DNA of 27,660 bases, from contig QAXH01001182.1 of NCBI GenBank assembly GCA_004335635.1, positions 1 to 27,660 of the forward strand, written 5' to 3'. Positions 18,223 to 27,660 of this stretch are shown piece by piece; within the stretch, counting starts at the first letter, position 1, and the number at the start of each line of letters is the position of its first letter. A model generated the notes under the pieces. The model was not told the origin of the DNA and made no database searches. It saw only the letters and a list, made by a program, of their open reading frames with translations. Position numbers and translations under genes: made by a program. The DNA comes from Chloromonas sp. AAM2. Lineage: Eukaryota > Chlorophyta > Chlorophyceae > Chlamydomonadales > Chlamydomonadaceae.

Positions 18223-18845
18223 GGTGGTTTGTGATTGTTGCTGTTGTGACTCTTCAAATCACCTGACTACATGGTCGCTGCATGGCTGATCTGACCCATG
18301 TGCGTGTCCTTTCCTTACAGTTTTACAGTGATCTTGTGCCTGGCTGCAGCAAAGTGTGATTACTGCCGGCATGGCGGCAGAACCGTAAAGCGCCTTGTCT
18401 TTCAGTGCTCCTCTAATCACTGCACCCATGCAGATCAAGATCAACTGCATGGGCGCTGTAGATCACGTCGGCCATACATGCAACTGGGCAGTGACCATAG
18501 GCAAGTTCACACAGTAGTGTTGAAGCGTGAGGCTGGGTCTGGGTTCTGGTGACCAGTCTCGTCTCCCCCCCATGCATGCAGGGCGTTTCCACGACTTGAA
18601 CTTGTAAGGTCGAGTTATCTCGCGTTGTTCTCAGCTCCAGCAACATGTGCCGTTCGTCCGAGGGCACTGCGATGAGGGCACAGCATAAAAACCGACATGG
18701 CCATGTGGGCACGCTCTGCCAGCTCTCAAGCCACATCACACATGCCGACTCTGCAGTTTAAATAGCCCATAGCCCATTTACCGACGAATTCTTGCCAGGG
18801 ATCGCGGCTAGATCAGCCTGTTGACCGGCTACAAGTTTCAACGTC
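18223..18845 (+). promoter_or_regulatory. Upstream region of the RCC1 gene, TATA-like element at 18757
   Basis: TTTAAATAG at 18757-18765 lies about 80 nt before the ATG at 18846 and could be a TATA-like box with a short leader; AGCCCAT is duplicated directly after it. This is position and composition only. No coding region is supported in 18223-18845. Confidence 0.25.
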
Positions 18846-21800
18846 ATGGCGCCTCGGAAGCGAGCGGCAGCCAGCACAGCTGAGAATGATAAGCCAGCAG
18901 CAACGCGCTCTGATGTTAAGCAGAAAAAAGAGGAGGAACCAGCTGCCAAGCCCTCCAAAGCCAAGGAGAAGGTTACAAAGCCCGTCACCAGCGGCGTGGG
19001 CAAGCGTACACAGGCAGCGAAGAAGGAGAAAGTGGCACCATCCAAGCCAACGGGTGTGAGCAAGCGTAAGGGAGCGGGCAAGGTCAAAGATGTGCCTGCC
19101 ATGGAGGGTTTTGATTCCGACAGCCACCCTGCAAGCACAGCAGTCGCTCCCGCGAAGAAAAGCAGAGCAGCACCCGCAAAGCGCACAGGTGCAGTAGCTC
19201 CTGCCAGCTCTGCTCAGCGCCGCTCGGCGCCTGCCAAGCCAGCCACTTCCAAGGGCAAGGCCGCTGCCGCCTCAAAGCGCAAGGCCGAGGAGCTGTCTGC
19301 TTCTGAACCAGACGAAGAGGAGGAAGAAGACTACAAGCCAGCAGCCAAGAGAGGTGCTCCCAAGGCCCAGGCAGCAGCTGCACCCAGCGCAGCAGCCAAA
19401 CCAGCAGCAACGAAGCGAGCCAGCAAGGCAGCCGAACCAGCAAAAGCAGCACCCAAGCCAGCAGCCCGGAAGGGCAAGGCAGCTCCCAAGGAAGCGCCTG
19501 CCAAGCGCACACGCAAGACAGCCCAGAAAGCTGCTGATCAGGCAGAGGAGGCGCAGGCAAAGGAGGCAGAGGCTGAGCCTGAAGGCGGTGATGAGGAGGA
19601 AGCAGAGCCCCTCGAGGCCGAACATGCAGCCCCTGCTCCATCGGCTAAGCCTAGCCGTGCCAAGGCTGCACCCAAGGCAGCAGCCAAGCCGGCAGCTAAG
19701 CGGGTTGCCAAGCGCAATGCAGCAGCCAAACAGCAGGAGGATAAGGATGACGAGGATGATGCACCAGCAGCAGAGGTGGAGGAAGAGGCAGCAGAAGAAG
19801 CACCAAAGCCAGCGCCCAAGCGGGGTAGCAAGCGCACCATGCAAGCTGCACCAGCCAAGCAGCAGGTAGAGGAAAACGAGGAAGAGGATGAGGCGGCACC
19901 CGCAGCAGACATTGAGCATGAAGGTGACGAAGAAGCTGAGGCAGCAGCTGTTGAGCAGCCAGAGGCAGCAGCTGTTGAGCAGCCAGAGGCAGCAGCAGTG
20001 GACCAGGGCCCAGCCGAGGCCGCCCCAGAAGCAGATGCAGCCATGGATGAAGACGGAGAGCCTAGCGCGCCTGCTGCTCGCAAGCGTAAGCCAGCTGCAA
20101 CCAAGGCAGCCCGTGGTGGCAAGAAGGGTGCTGCTACAGCTGAGACTGAAGCTGCCCCAGCGCCCGTTCCTGCCAAGGCGCCTCGTGCCACCAAGAAGGC
20201 TGCCGCAGCTGCTGAAGCAGCCAAGGATGACAAGGAGGCTGAGGAAGAGCCCAGGGAAGCAGAGCCTGCCGCACTGCCAGCCAAGAGGCAGCGCCGGGCA
20301 ACTAAGGTTGATGCAGAGGATGCAACCGCCACTGCAGCACCCCCAGCCAAGCGTGCACGCGTCTCCAAGAAGGCAGAGGAGGCCAAGCCAGAAGAGGAAG
20401 CTGGGTTGGACCTGTTCATCTTTGGAACAAACCCTTTTGGTGCACTGGGTCTTGGCGAGGACGTGAGCGAAAAGTTCCGCCCAGCACAGGTGAGCGTTCT
20501 GGAGATGGTCTTTGAGTACAGCAGTTTGATTTGATTTTCCACCGTACAATACCTTGTTGTGTGCAGTGCAGCACACTGGGTAGCACATCCCACATTCATT
20601 GTAACGCTTGTATGTCTTGACGTTTTGGCTTGTGTACACACGCTTCGGAGTGCAGCGCACATCTCACATTCTTGGTCAGGCCTTGAGTGGCATGCACATG
20701 CATTGCATGTTTCCAGCATGCACCTCCCTGCGTGTCAGTGCATGTGTCACTACATGTGCGTCAAGTCATCACAATTCATGTATTTCGACCATCCAACTTG
20801 ATGCCTGAAGTCTTGTTCATTGTATTGTACGTGCCACAGGTGGTGGTGGAGGGTGTTCAGTTCAAGGCTGTGGCTGCTGGCGGCATGCACACAGTGGCAC
20901 TGGACACCCAGGGCCGGCTGTGGAGCTGGGGTGCGAACGACGAGGGGGCATTGGGCCGCAAGACAGCGGGCACATGCTGGGATCAGCCAGCGGAGGGAGA
21001 AAAGGACGGGGAGCAGCAGGACGAGGCCACGGCTAGCCTGGAGAAGGGGGACTGCACTGTGCCGGGCCTCATGCAGGGTGTGCCTGCAGGCGTGACCTTC
21101 ACACAGGTCAGCACTGGTAACAAATAGATCTGGCAAGCGATTTGCTGGCAGCTTGACTTGTTGTACAGGTAGGCCAACATGATGTGTACAAAAGCAGTGC
21201 ACAAAAGGCTGGGGAAAGCCACCAAGATGGACTAATGGCAAAGAGCACTGGCAATAACTTCCCTGGCGGATGAAGATGTAATAACGATGGTCGAACACGA
21301 TTGATGGTTTGAATTCTGGTGGGTAATGGCAGGCAGGCATGGCGCTTTCTGATGGACGAAAAGTGAGTAGACCAGGGATGCAGTAGGGGTTGAACGTTTG
21401 TGTTGTTTGGCGAGCACATGCACGGATTGAATACGATTTGTGGTGTGCGTGCCTTGCAGATCGCTGCAGGAGATGGATTCACTTTTGCCTTGGCAAATGA
21501 CGGGAGCGTGTGGGGCTGTGGGACATTCAAGGTAGGACTCAGCCGACGCACACTGCTTTACACGTTCATTGGTCAGTGATCCGCAATCGTTTGGCCAACT
21601 GAGCCTTCAAAATTTGGCATTCCAAGCTCACAATATCAACACCTTGAAAAAGAGACCAAGACGCAATGGTCCTGACACATGTTGCCCCTGACCCCGCACA
21701 TGGGCTTTGTTGGCTGGCCTGAAAAATCTCTGGCCAAGCGGTTGCAGGCGACGCTCAAGGCTATCAGACTTACAGCTCCTCTTGTCTCCTCTGCTTTCCG

Positions 21801-24594
21801 TGCCCACAGGAGGAGACCGGCGGCAACTCAGCCTTCAACAAGGACCTGGCGCTGGCCAAGCTCCTGACGCAGGTGTACAAGCCCAAGGCCACACCCACCA
21901 AGATCGTGCAGCTGGTGGCCGGCAGCAGGCACTGCGTCATGCTCACACAGGTGCGCTTTGCATGTGCTGCATGCCTGAGGCAGGTCAGGTGACAGCTGAG
22001 TACGGCATGCATGCCAGCACTTGGCGGACGCGCCAGACAGCTAGACCCTTGGAACTGTGCTTGCGGGATCAGGCCAGCCTATCAATCAATCAATGGCATC
22101 TCTATGCTGCTTATGAAAAGGTAGAATTGTTCAAAGGTAGATGTGAACTTGCTGCGCTGTGTGCATGCGTGCGGACCCAGTTTGCATGCATTGGTTGCTT
22201 GTATTCACTTGTGTGCCATTGTCTCCTGAATTTGCAGAAGGGCCAGGTGCTGACCTGGGGCGTGGGCAGCCAGGGGCAGCTGGGCCGTGTGCCCGCCTAC
22301 AGCGCGGAGACGCCCCTGCCCAACGCTGACCTGTACGAGCCTGCGCCCATCACTCTGCCAGAGGCCGTGCTGGGCAAGTCAACAGTGCAGGCGATTGCGA
22401 CAGGTGGGTTGGGCTGGCTTGACTAGCACTTTGTCAGGGCATGTACCTGTGCATTGTTGAAACTAGCGATTGCAGTTGCCAATCCCGTCCCGTAGGGCAT
22501 GTAGGGCATGTAGGTCGTGCCTGCACATGTTTATTCAGTGCATGTGCAAGACACTCAAAAACCGGCTCGGAAAGCAACTATGCAGCCAGCATGTACCTGT
22601 TGCATGCGCAAGGGTGGGGCGTGATTATCAGACACTGCCTCCAGATCGTCCACATGCAGCCAGTCCAGTCCCACCTGGGTTTTAAAAGCCTGAGCCGTGG
22701 TGTCCTGCACTTGTAAGCACACCTACAGTTGTGCAAACTCGTCAACAGGGCTTGTTCACAGGTGGCTGCTGGTCTGTCGCTGTTTCTTGCTGCTCTCATG
22801 ATGTGCCTCTAGTCTCACCCTGGTCTCTCCAGGCTGCATCTGCCTCTCAGAGCACTCACATTTATTGATGCTGCAAGACCATACCTTTGTTGTCCCTTGC
22901 CGGCTGCACTGCAGGTGCCTACAGCACGTTCGTGATCACCAAGGAAGGCGATGTCATCGCATGGGGCCTCAACAACTCCGGGAACCTGGGGTTTGCCAAG
23001 AAGGGTGAGTACACCGCGCCCGCTGGAAAACACGCTTAGTACAACGCTTGTTGTTCGCTGCGCAAGAGCGTGCTGGCAGCCAAGTGGTATGTCTGATAGC
23101 TGATGCATGCAGCACTCTGCTGTGAGTGCGTGAGTGAGCGATTGAGTGTCTTGTTTCGTCGTTCCACAATTGGAAAAGAAGATGGCTAAAGCATCATCAT
23201 ATTTGCTGTGTGTTCACTGCAGATGAGCAAGATAACTTGGTGTGGGCACCAGTGCGTGTGGGGTCCCTGCACCAAGTGTCGAGCATCAAGGGTGGAGACA
23301 ACCACACGCTGTGGCTCATGCGCGACGGCACGATCCAGGCATGCGGAGCCTCTGTATACGGCATGCTGGGCAGGTGAGGGGTTTGTACAGGATTCGCACG
23401 CTAATGAAGATTCATTCACACAGGTTTTACACACTACCAACAACAGATTGAGGCTAATTGTCAATTGTGGCGCATGGTGTCATTCAACTGTGATGGACCC
23501 TCCTGCACGCTGTGAGTGGTGTGGTCTGCCAGTATCTAAGACCTTGTATTCAAACGGTCTTCAACGGTCTTCCATTTCAACTTTCATGCACGGTCTTTCA
23601 ACTTCCATGCACGGTCTGCAACGCTCTTCAAACGGTCTTCAATGCATTTGTGTTGTTTTTCTGGCTGCGCAGGTCCGGTGTTCCTGTTGACAACGGCAAC
23701 CTGGCGTACCCCGAGCCCGCCCCTGTGGAGGGCCTTGAGGAGGCAGGTCCCGTGGTGCAGGTGGCGGCCGGGACAAACGTGTCCGCGTGCGTGACGCAAG
23801 GCGGGCAGCTGTTCCTGTGGGGCAGCAGCGCTAACAGCCAGCTGGCAAAGGGAGACCCACAGGTGAGGCACCAGGCACTGCCCATGGTCAATTGCACCGG
23901 CAACTGGCATTCAACAGGTTGAGCTCAGCAGCTGTGTGGTTCTTGTAGTTTCTGATCTGTGATCGCTCACAATAGGACGGTCAACTGTCTGCACTGGTTT
24001 ACAAAAACTAAACTGGTGTGGTTTGCTTTTGCACTCGGTGGTCTAAACTACAGTGCAGTGAGAGCACAATGAGCGGCTGTGGAAAGGTTGGGCTGGACTA
24101 GTCCACGTATGGTTTCACTGCACACCTTGGCGTATTTGGCATAGCATTGGCATCTCTGGTCGCACTTGCAGGACGACGATGTCTTGCCCAACCAGTTCAA
24201 GCGCGTGAAGACCTTTGGCTTCCGCCGCATCCACTCCGTTGTCTTCGGTGGGCAGCATGCCGCACTGCTGGCGGGCCCCATAGACCCGGCCTTTGAGGCC
24301 GCCACCTTGGCCGAAAGGGCCGCTAAGGCAGCCGCAGCTCAAGCTGCTGTTGAGGCACAAGCTGAGGCACAAGCGGCCCCAGCTGAGGCGGCACCTCAGG
24401 CCGTCCCTGCAGAATCGTCTGCAGCATCTGCTCCAGCACCAACTCAGGCTGAGCCAGCACCAGCGGCAGCATCAGCGGAGCCTCAGCCAGCAGAGCCACC
24501 AGCTTTGCAGGCTGAGGAACCAGCCCTGCCACTTTCAGACGCTGAGCCAGCGCCACTCAACCCAGATGACCTGCTTCAGGATCCCCAGCCTTGA
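18846..24594 (+). CDS. RCC1: RCC1-family seven-bladed propeller with long H1-like N-terminal extension
   Basis: Exons: 18846-20489, 20840-21106, 21460-21531, 21810-21950, 22238-22403, 22915-23004, 23223-23373, 23673-23862, 24172-24594; all nine keep frame, about 1047 residues. Residues 1 to about 514 are Lys/Ala/Pro/Glu-rich with repeated PAKR, PAAKR and acidic runs, like histone H1 or other chromatin tails. Residues about 515-945 hold seven RCC1 repeats, e.g. FIFGTNPFGALGLGE, AGGMHTVALDTQGRLWSWG, NDEGALGR, GVGSQGQLGRVP, GLNNSGNLG and FLWGSSANSQL. AGGMHTV and NDEGALGR match vertebrate RCC1 closely, so it looks like the RCC1 orthologue rather than a generic repeat protein. Known role of RCC1: chromatin-bound nucleotide exchange factor for the GTPase Ran. 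The residues aligning with human Asp182 and His304 are Arg701 and Asn820, so catalytic activity is uncertain. A Pro/Ala/Glu-rich tail (about 945-1047) follows. Confidence 0.93.
19950..19997 (+). repeat. Coding tandem repeat, two 24-nt units (VEQPEAAA)
   Basis: 19950-19973 and 19974-19997 are nearly identical 24-mers encoding VEQPEAAA twice. A third, decayed unit (VDQGPAEA) follows. It lies in the low-complexity extension of the RCC1 gene. Confidence 0.85.
23551..23642 (+). repeat. Minisatellite in RCC1 intron 7
   Basis: Repeats of ACGGTCTTCAA and its variants (CACGGTCTTTCAACTTCCATG, ACGCTCTTCAA) fill the second half of the 299-nt intron 23374-23672, ending 30 nt before the acceptor. Confidence 0.7.
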
Positions 24595-26399
24595 ACAGCG
24601 CATGGGTAGAGGATTTGCCAAGCAGGGGCACACAACAGCAGCCAGGGACGTGTGATGGGCGGAGGCAACATCGCTTGCATGAGGAAGTGGTCAAGCTTGT
24701 GCATCTCTCTGCTGCCAGGCGTCCCTTGCAGTGCTGCCTGTAGGCAGTCGCAAGCCTCACGCACAGCCAGCGAGGTTGCTTATCAAGTGCTGGAGAGCAA
24801 ACTACTAAAAGCATCCTGACGTCATTGGTTTGCACTGTTTGAACACAAGACATGACAGTTTATGGACAGGCTGTTCACACATGTGGAAGGATGTGGAAGG
24901 CACTGTTGAACAAAGTCTAGTCTCTGAAGCAAACGAGCGAAAGAGACCCAGGTGCAGGGCCTGAGAGTGCAAGGGTGTTGCTATTAGGCGTCAAAGGTCG
25001 CGCCATGCATCATTTTTTTGACGGCATTGCCGTGGACACTCAACTTGATTACAAGAGCCTTATTAATCAGGCCATATACTCAGTTGCCTCGAGGGTTGAA
25101 AGGATTTACCATGAGATTTGGTTGGCTTGTATTGGTTCTGTCTTAGTGGCAAGCAGTACCTGGTACCTCAGGCTCTAGCCTTACGTTTGACCAGGACGTT
25201 TTTGACTTGTTACTGGACGTTTTTACAAGGACTTTAACACGCCGCAACCGCCTTGTGTGTAATGAATCCCGCCTGCTCTTCGCTGGATTGTGTCGACGTT
25301 GCGATAGGGAACATCCCCTGGACCCTTTACACGACTGCGTGTATCTGCTAGCCTTCAAGTTCTAAGTTTCAGTTGTGATGATCTGTCCTTGAACACACGG
25401 GCAGCTTGCAGCGTAACATGAAGTATAGTGACGGTCCGTTGATCCGACCAGAGTCCTCCATCGATATCCTTACAGCAAAGCCTGATCAGATTCTAGGACG
25501 ATGGAAACTAGGGACTGTCACTGTATATCCTGAGCCACTGATCGGTTCAGAGCAGTGATCAGTTCGTAACATGAATGCTGTTCCAAAGACTCTGCAGAAG
25601 CGGTCAAAGTAACGCAACGGTGCAAGCCAAAAAAATATAGAAACCTTTCCTACAAACTCGGTTACTAAAGCAATGCAGTCAAAAGAATAACACATGGTGT
25701 GACGTTTGACACCTCCACACAACACTGTTGCACTCGTTCCCTGCGTCTGGGCCTCCATGACTCCTTGCATTGCAACTACTGTGGGCTGACAGGCGCTGTT
25801 AGCTTCTCAGCCGTTCAATAACTGCTGCTGAGTTGCATACTCGTCTGTGCAAATAATTGCAAGCTTTGCAAACCCCTGTTCTTTGTCAAGACCTTGCCTT
25901 CTTGCCTATCTGCGAATTCCGCATCTAGTGCTCATCCTTGACAGGCAGGCTCACACATCAGCCAAGCAGCACATCAAGACATGCCCCTGAGTGACGACCG
26001 TTGTGTAGCTACTCTGTATGTGTGAGGTCATCAGCCTGTCCACGCTTCTCATGTTTCACTTCAAACAGTGCGAGGTAGGTAGTCAACGGGTGGTGGTTGA
26101 GTTGTTAGCCATGACTTGAACATGTACAACCTCCACCGACCAGTGTGCTCCTAATAGTTTGCTCTTCAACACTTGTAGGCAGCCTTGTTGGCTGTGCATG
26201 AGACTGGATAGCCTACGGGCAGCACTGCAAGGTGCATGCTGGCCACATGGCAGCCTGCGGGGCAAATTGGTAACTGCCCAGCAGAACAGATGAAGCAATG
26301 CACTACTGCGAACACCCATAAGACATATCTCTCAGTCAGGTTGCATATCAGGACCCAAGCAAGGCAATTGCAGCACATGCATCATTGCTACACTGCGCA
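24595..26399. other. Convergent intergenic region
   Basis: Lies between the 3' ends of the RCC1 gene (+) and the unknown gene (-). Apart from untranslated sequence it holds a diverged inverted repeat (24947-25035 and 25665-25755). A GGATGTGGAAGGATGTGGAAGG duplication is near 24890. No supportable coding frame was seen. Confidence 0.5.
24947..25755. repeat. Diverged inverted repeat, arms ~90 nt, ~630 nt apart
   Basis: The plus-strand arm at 24947-25035 contains CCCAG, GCAGGG, GAGAGTGCAA, GTGTTG, GTCAAAGGTC, CCATG, TTTTTTGAC and GGCATTGC in order. The reverse complement of 25665-25755 contains the same words in the same order (CCCAG, GCAGGG, GAGTGCAA, GTGTTG, GTCAAACGTC, CCATG, CTTTTGAC, TGCATTGC). 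I estimate roughly 70% identity by eye. It could be two inverted copies of one element or the ends of an old transposon; no transposase is recognisable between them. Confidence 0.6.
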
Positions 26400-27660
26400 T
26401 TACCCTTTTGACTTCGTTCTCCTTTTCTTGCTCTTTTCTGGTGCCAGCTGTGTGGCTGCCCTGGCACCACTGACATCGGTCAAACCGTGCCCAGCTTGCA
26501 ACGCCACTGCAGCTCGCTTCTTCACAGATGCACCCTTGCCTTTTGAATGCAAGCCGAGCTTGCCACTCCCAGCGTGCATTTCCTGGTTACCAGCAGGCTT
26601 GCTATGCCGCTGTTGCTTGGCCACAGGCTGCGCTGGCTGCTCCTCTAACGGTACCAAAGACTGCTGCACGATTGCAGGCCATTGGTGAGCCAGGCGAGCA
26701 TGTTGAGTAGTGGGAAGCCACGCCATGACCTCCCGCTGCAAAAAGCCCGGCTGCACGGCCCAGCGAGCGGCTAGAGATTGGCGACTGGTGACATGCTGCC
26801 GCTCCAGTGCGCCCACTAGCTCACCCACACGTGCTACGCCCCGCATCTCCGGCCGGGACGCCACAGCGGGTGCATTGACCCATGCTCCACGAAACTCTGC
26901 ACATGGCAATCACATGTCAAGTGTGAATGACAGCTGAGCAGAAAGCCTACCAGCAGCACAGCACAGGCACCCTTGCACTGTTCAATCAAGCCATTGTCTG
27001 ATTTCATCGCTCAAAATGCACAGGTCAGTAGTGAACAGCGACTGCAACCTGCCTATCATGTCATTTGAGGGTATGCAATGTCACATGGCAACTGGCGCTG
27101 TGCTTTCCGTGTGTGTGTGTGTGTGTCTGTATGTAGCCTGCCAGTGAAATCGACAATTTTTGGCAAAGCGCAGCATGGACATGAGAAGGCTGCAGCTGCA
27201 TGACGCCTCAGTCCTTGCCTACTCCTCTTCTAGTTCAACCACAATTCACCCTTTGTTCCTGGCACGCTCCTGGCCTGTGCTTACCCGTCAGCCCGGGCAC
27301 CAGCTGTCCCTCCAAGAGTGCCGTTGCCAGCACTGCCGCCACCACCTTGAACTCAGGGTGTGGCTTCAGGCAGCGCGGTAGCGCCCACATGTGCCGGCCG
27401 TAGGTCACGTCGTGCCACGCTAACACCGCGTCTACAGGGGGCAGCCGGTAGAAGGGGGGCGGCTCGAGCAGAGGCTGGGACCAGGTGGCCAGCGGGGTGC
27501 CGCTCTGAACCAGCCACTCAGCCTGTGTATGCATGCGCACCAGCACAGGTATGGACTGTGGAACGGGGTGAAGGGCAGGCCAGGCGCAGCATAGGCAGCG
27601 GCTAGCCTGAGGATGATGGCGCAAGTTCGTTGATCAGCAAGCAAACTCACCCAGCAGCCA
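26400..27660 (-). CDS. 3' part of an unknown gene with basic C-terminus (partial, 5' end off window)
   Basis: Minus-strand exons: 27651-27660 (tail of an exon cut by the window edge, then GTGAGT), 27285-27555, and 26896 down to 26400 with stop TAA. The junction between the last two restores a Glu codon (LTEFRGAWVNAP), and frame is kept. The visible 255 or so residues include IPVLVRMHTQAEWLVQSGTP, FYRLPPVDAVLAWHDVTYG, PEFKVVAAVLATALLEGQLV and ARVGELVGALERQHVTSRQS. They end in a Gln/Lys-rich region and a basic end (KSKKRRTKSKG) that looks like a nuclear localisation signal. I do not recognise the family. It converges on the RCC1 gene with 1.8 kb between stops. An alternative acceptor at about 27609 would lengthen the middle exon. 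Confidence 0.65.
27110..27128. repeat. (GT)n microsatellite in the last intron of the minus-strand gene
   Basis: About eight GT dinucleotides (GTGTGTGTGTGTGTGTCTGT) lie inside the inferred intron 26897-27284. Confidence 0.8.

Noticed and set aside
19272..20719. Long minus-strand open frames (462 and 393 codons) opposite the RCC1 N-terminal exon
   Set aside because: They are mirror frames of the Ala/Lys/Glu-rich coding repeats (GCN/AAG-rich codons rarely give stops in antisense). They run out past the exon into intron 1, and their Cys/Leu- or Ser/Ala-rich translations match no family.
1..27660. Bacterial-type systems (operons, CRISPR, toxin-antitoxin, prophage)
   Set aside because: All recognised genes have spliceosomal introns and eukaryotic families; no direct-repeat/spacer array or bacterial gene was seen.

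Overview
This is a nuclear genomic window from a eukaryote. Every gene I can reconstruct is split by many short GT-AG introns of about 110-570 nt, with donors mostly GTGAGN and acceptors mostly YGCAG. There are no operons, ribosome binding sites or CRISPR arrays. Three things point to a unicellular green alga (Chlorophyta): the SRC2/plant-type C2 protein with a Pro/Tyr-rich tail, a coiled-coil regulator of a kind I associate with chlorophyte genomes, and the overall base composition and intron style. This is inference; no rRNA or organelle marker is present to fix the taxon.

Layout, left to right. 1-868 has no supportable gene. 869-2842 (+) is a six-exon A/B-like mitotic cyclin with both cyclin boxes. 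2843-8241 is a 5.4-kb gene-poor stretch holding dispersed repeats, one doubtful minus-strand coding remnant (6290-6646), a degenerate minisatellite and a long-TIR MITE-like element. 8242-11081 (+) is an eight-exon C2-domain protein with a Pro/Tyr-rich C-terminus, interrupted by a 19-N assembly gap. 11082-12676 is intergenic with another inverted-repeat element. 12677-16866 (+) is a seven-exon coiled-coil, bZIP-like putative regulator. 16867-18845 is intergenic. 18846-24594 (+) is a nine-exon RCC1 gene whose seven-bladed propeller sits behind a Lys/Ala/Pro/Glu-rich, histone-H1-like extension of about 514 residues. 24595-26399 is a convergent intergenic region with a diverged inverted repeat. 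26400-27660 (-) is the 3' part of a gene of unknown function running off the right edge.

Functionally the genes are ordinary nuclear housekeeping and regulatory genes: cell cycle (cyclin), Ran/chromatin (RCC1), membrane or Ca2+ signalling (C2) and probable transcription control (coil protein). They are not a cluster or pathway.

The most interesting signals are these. The RCC1 protein combines an H1-like tail with substitutions at the positions aligning with human Asp182 and His304, plus a lengthened wedge region. A family of inverted-repeat elements shares a GTTTGCCAGTTCTGGGACA core, and one copy supplies the polypyrimidine tract of a C2-gene intron. The cyclin has a 114-nt intron with no in-frame stop and a length divisible by three. 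Several dispersed repeats carry a pol III B-box-like core. All splice sites were placed by eye from reading-frame continuity and family similarity, without transcripts.
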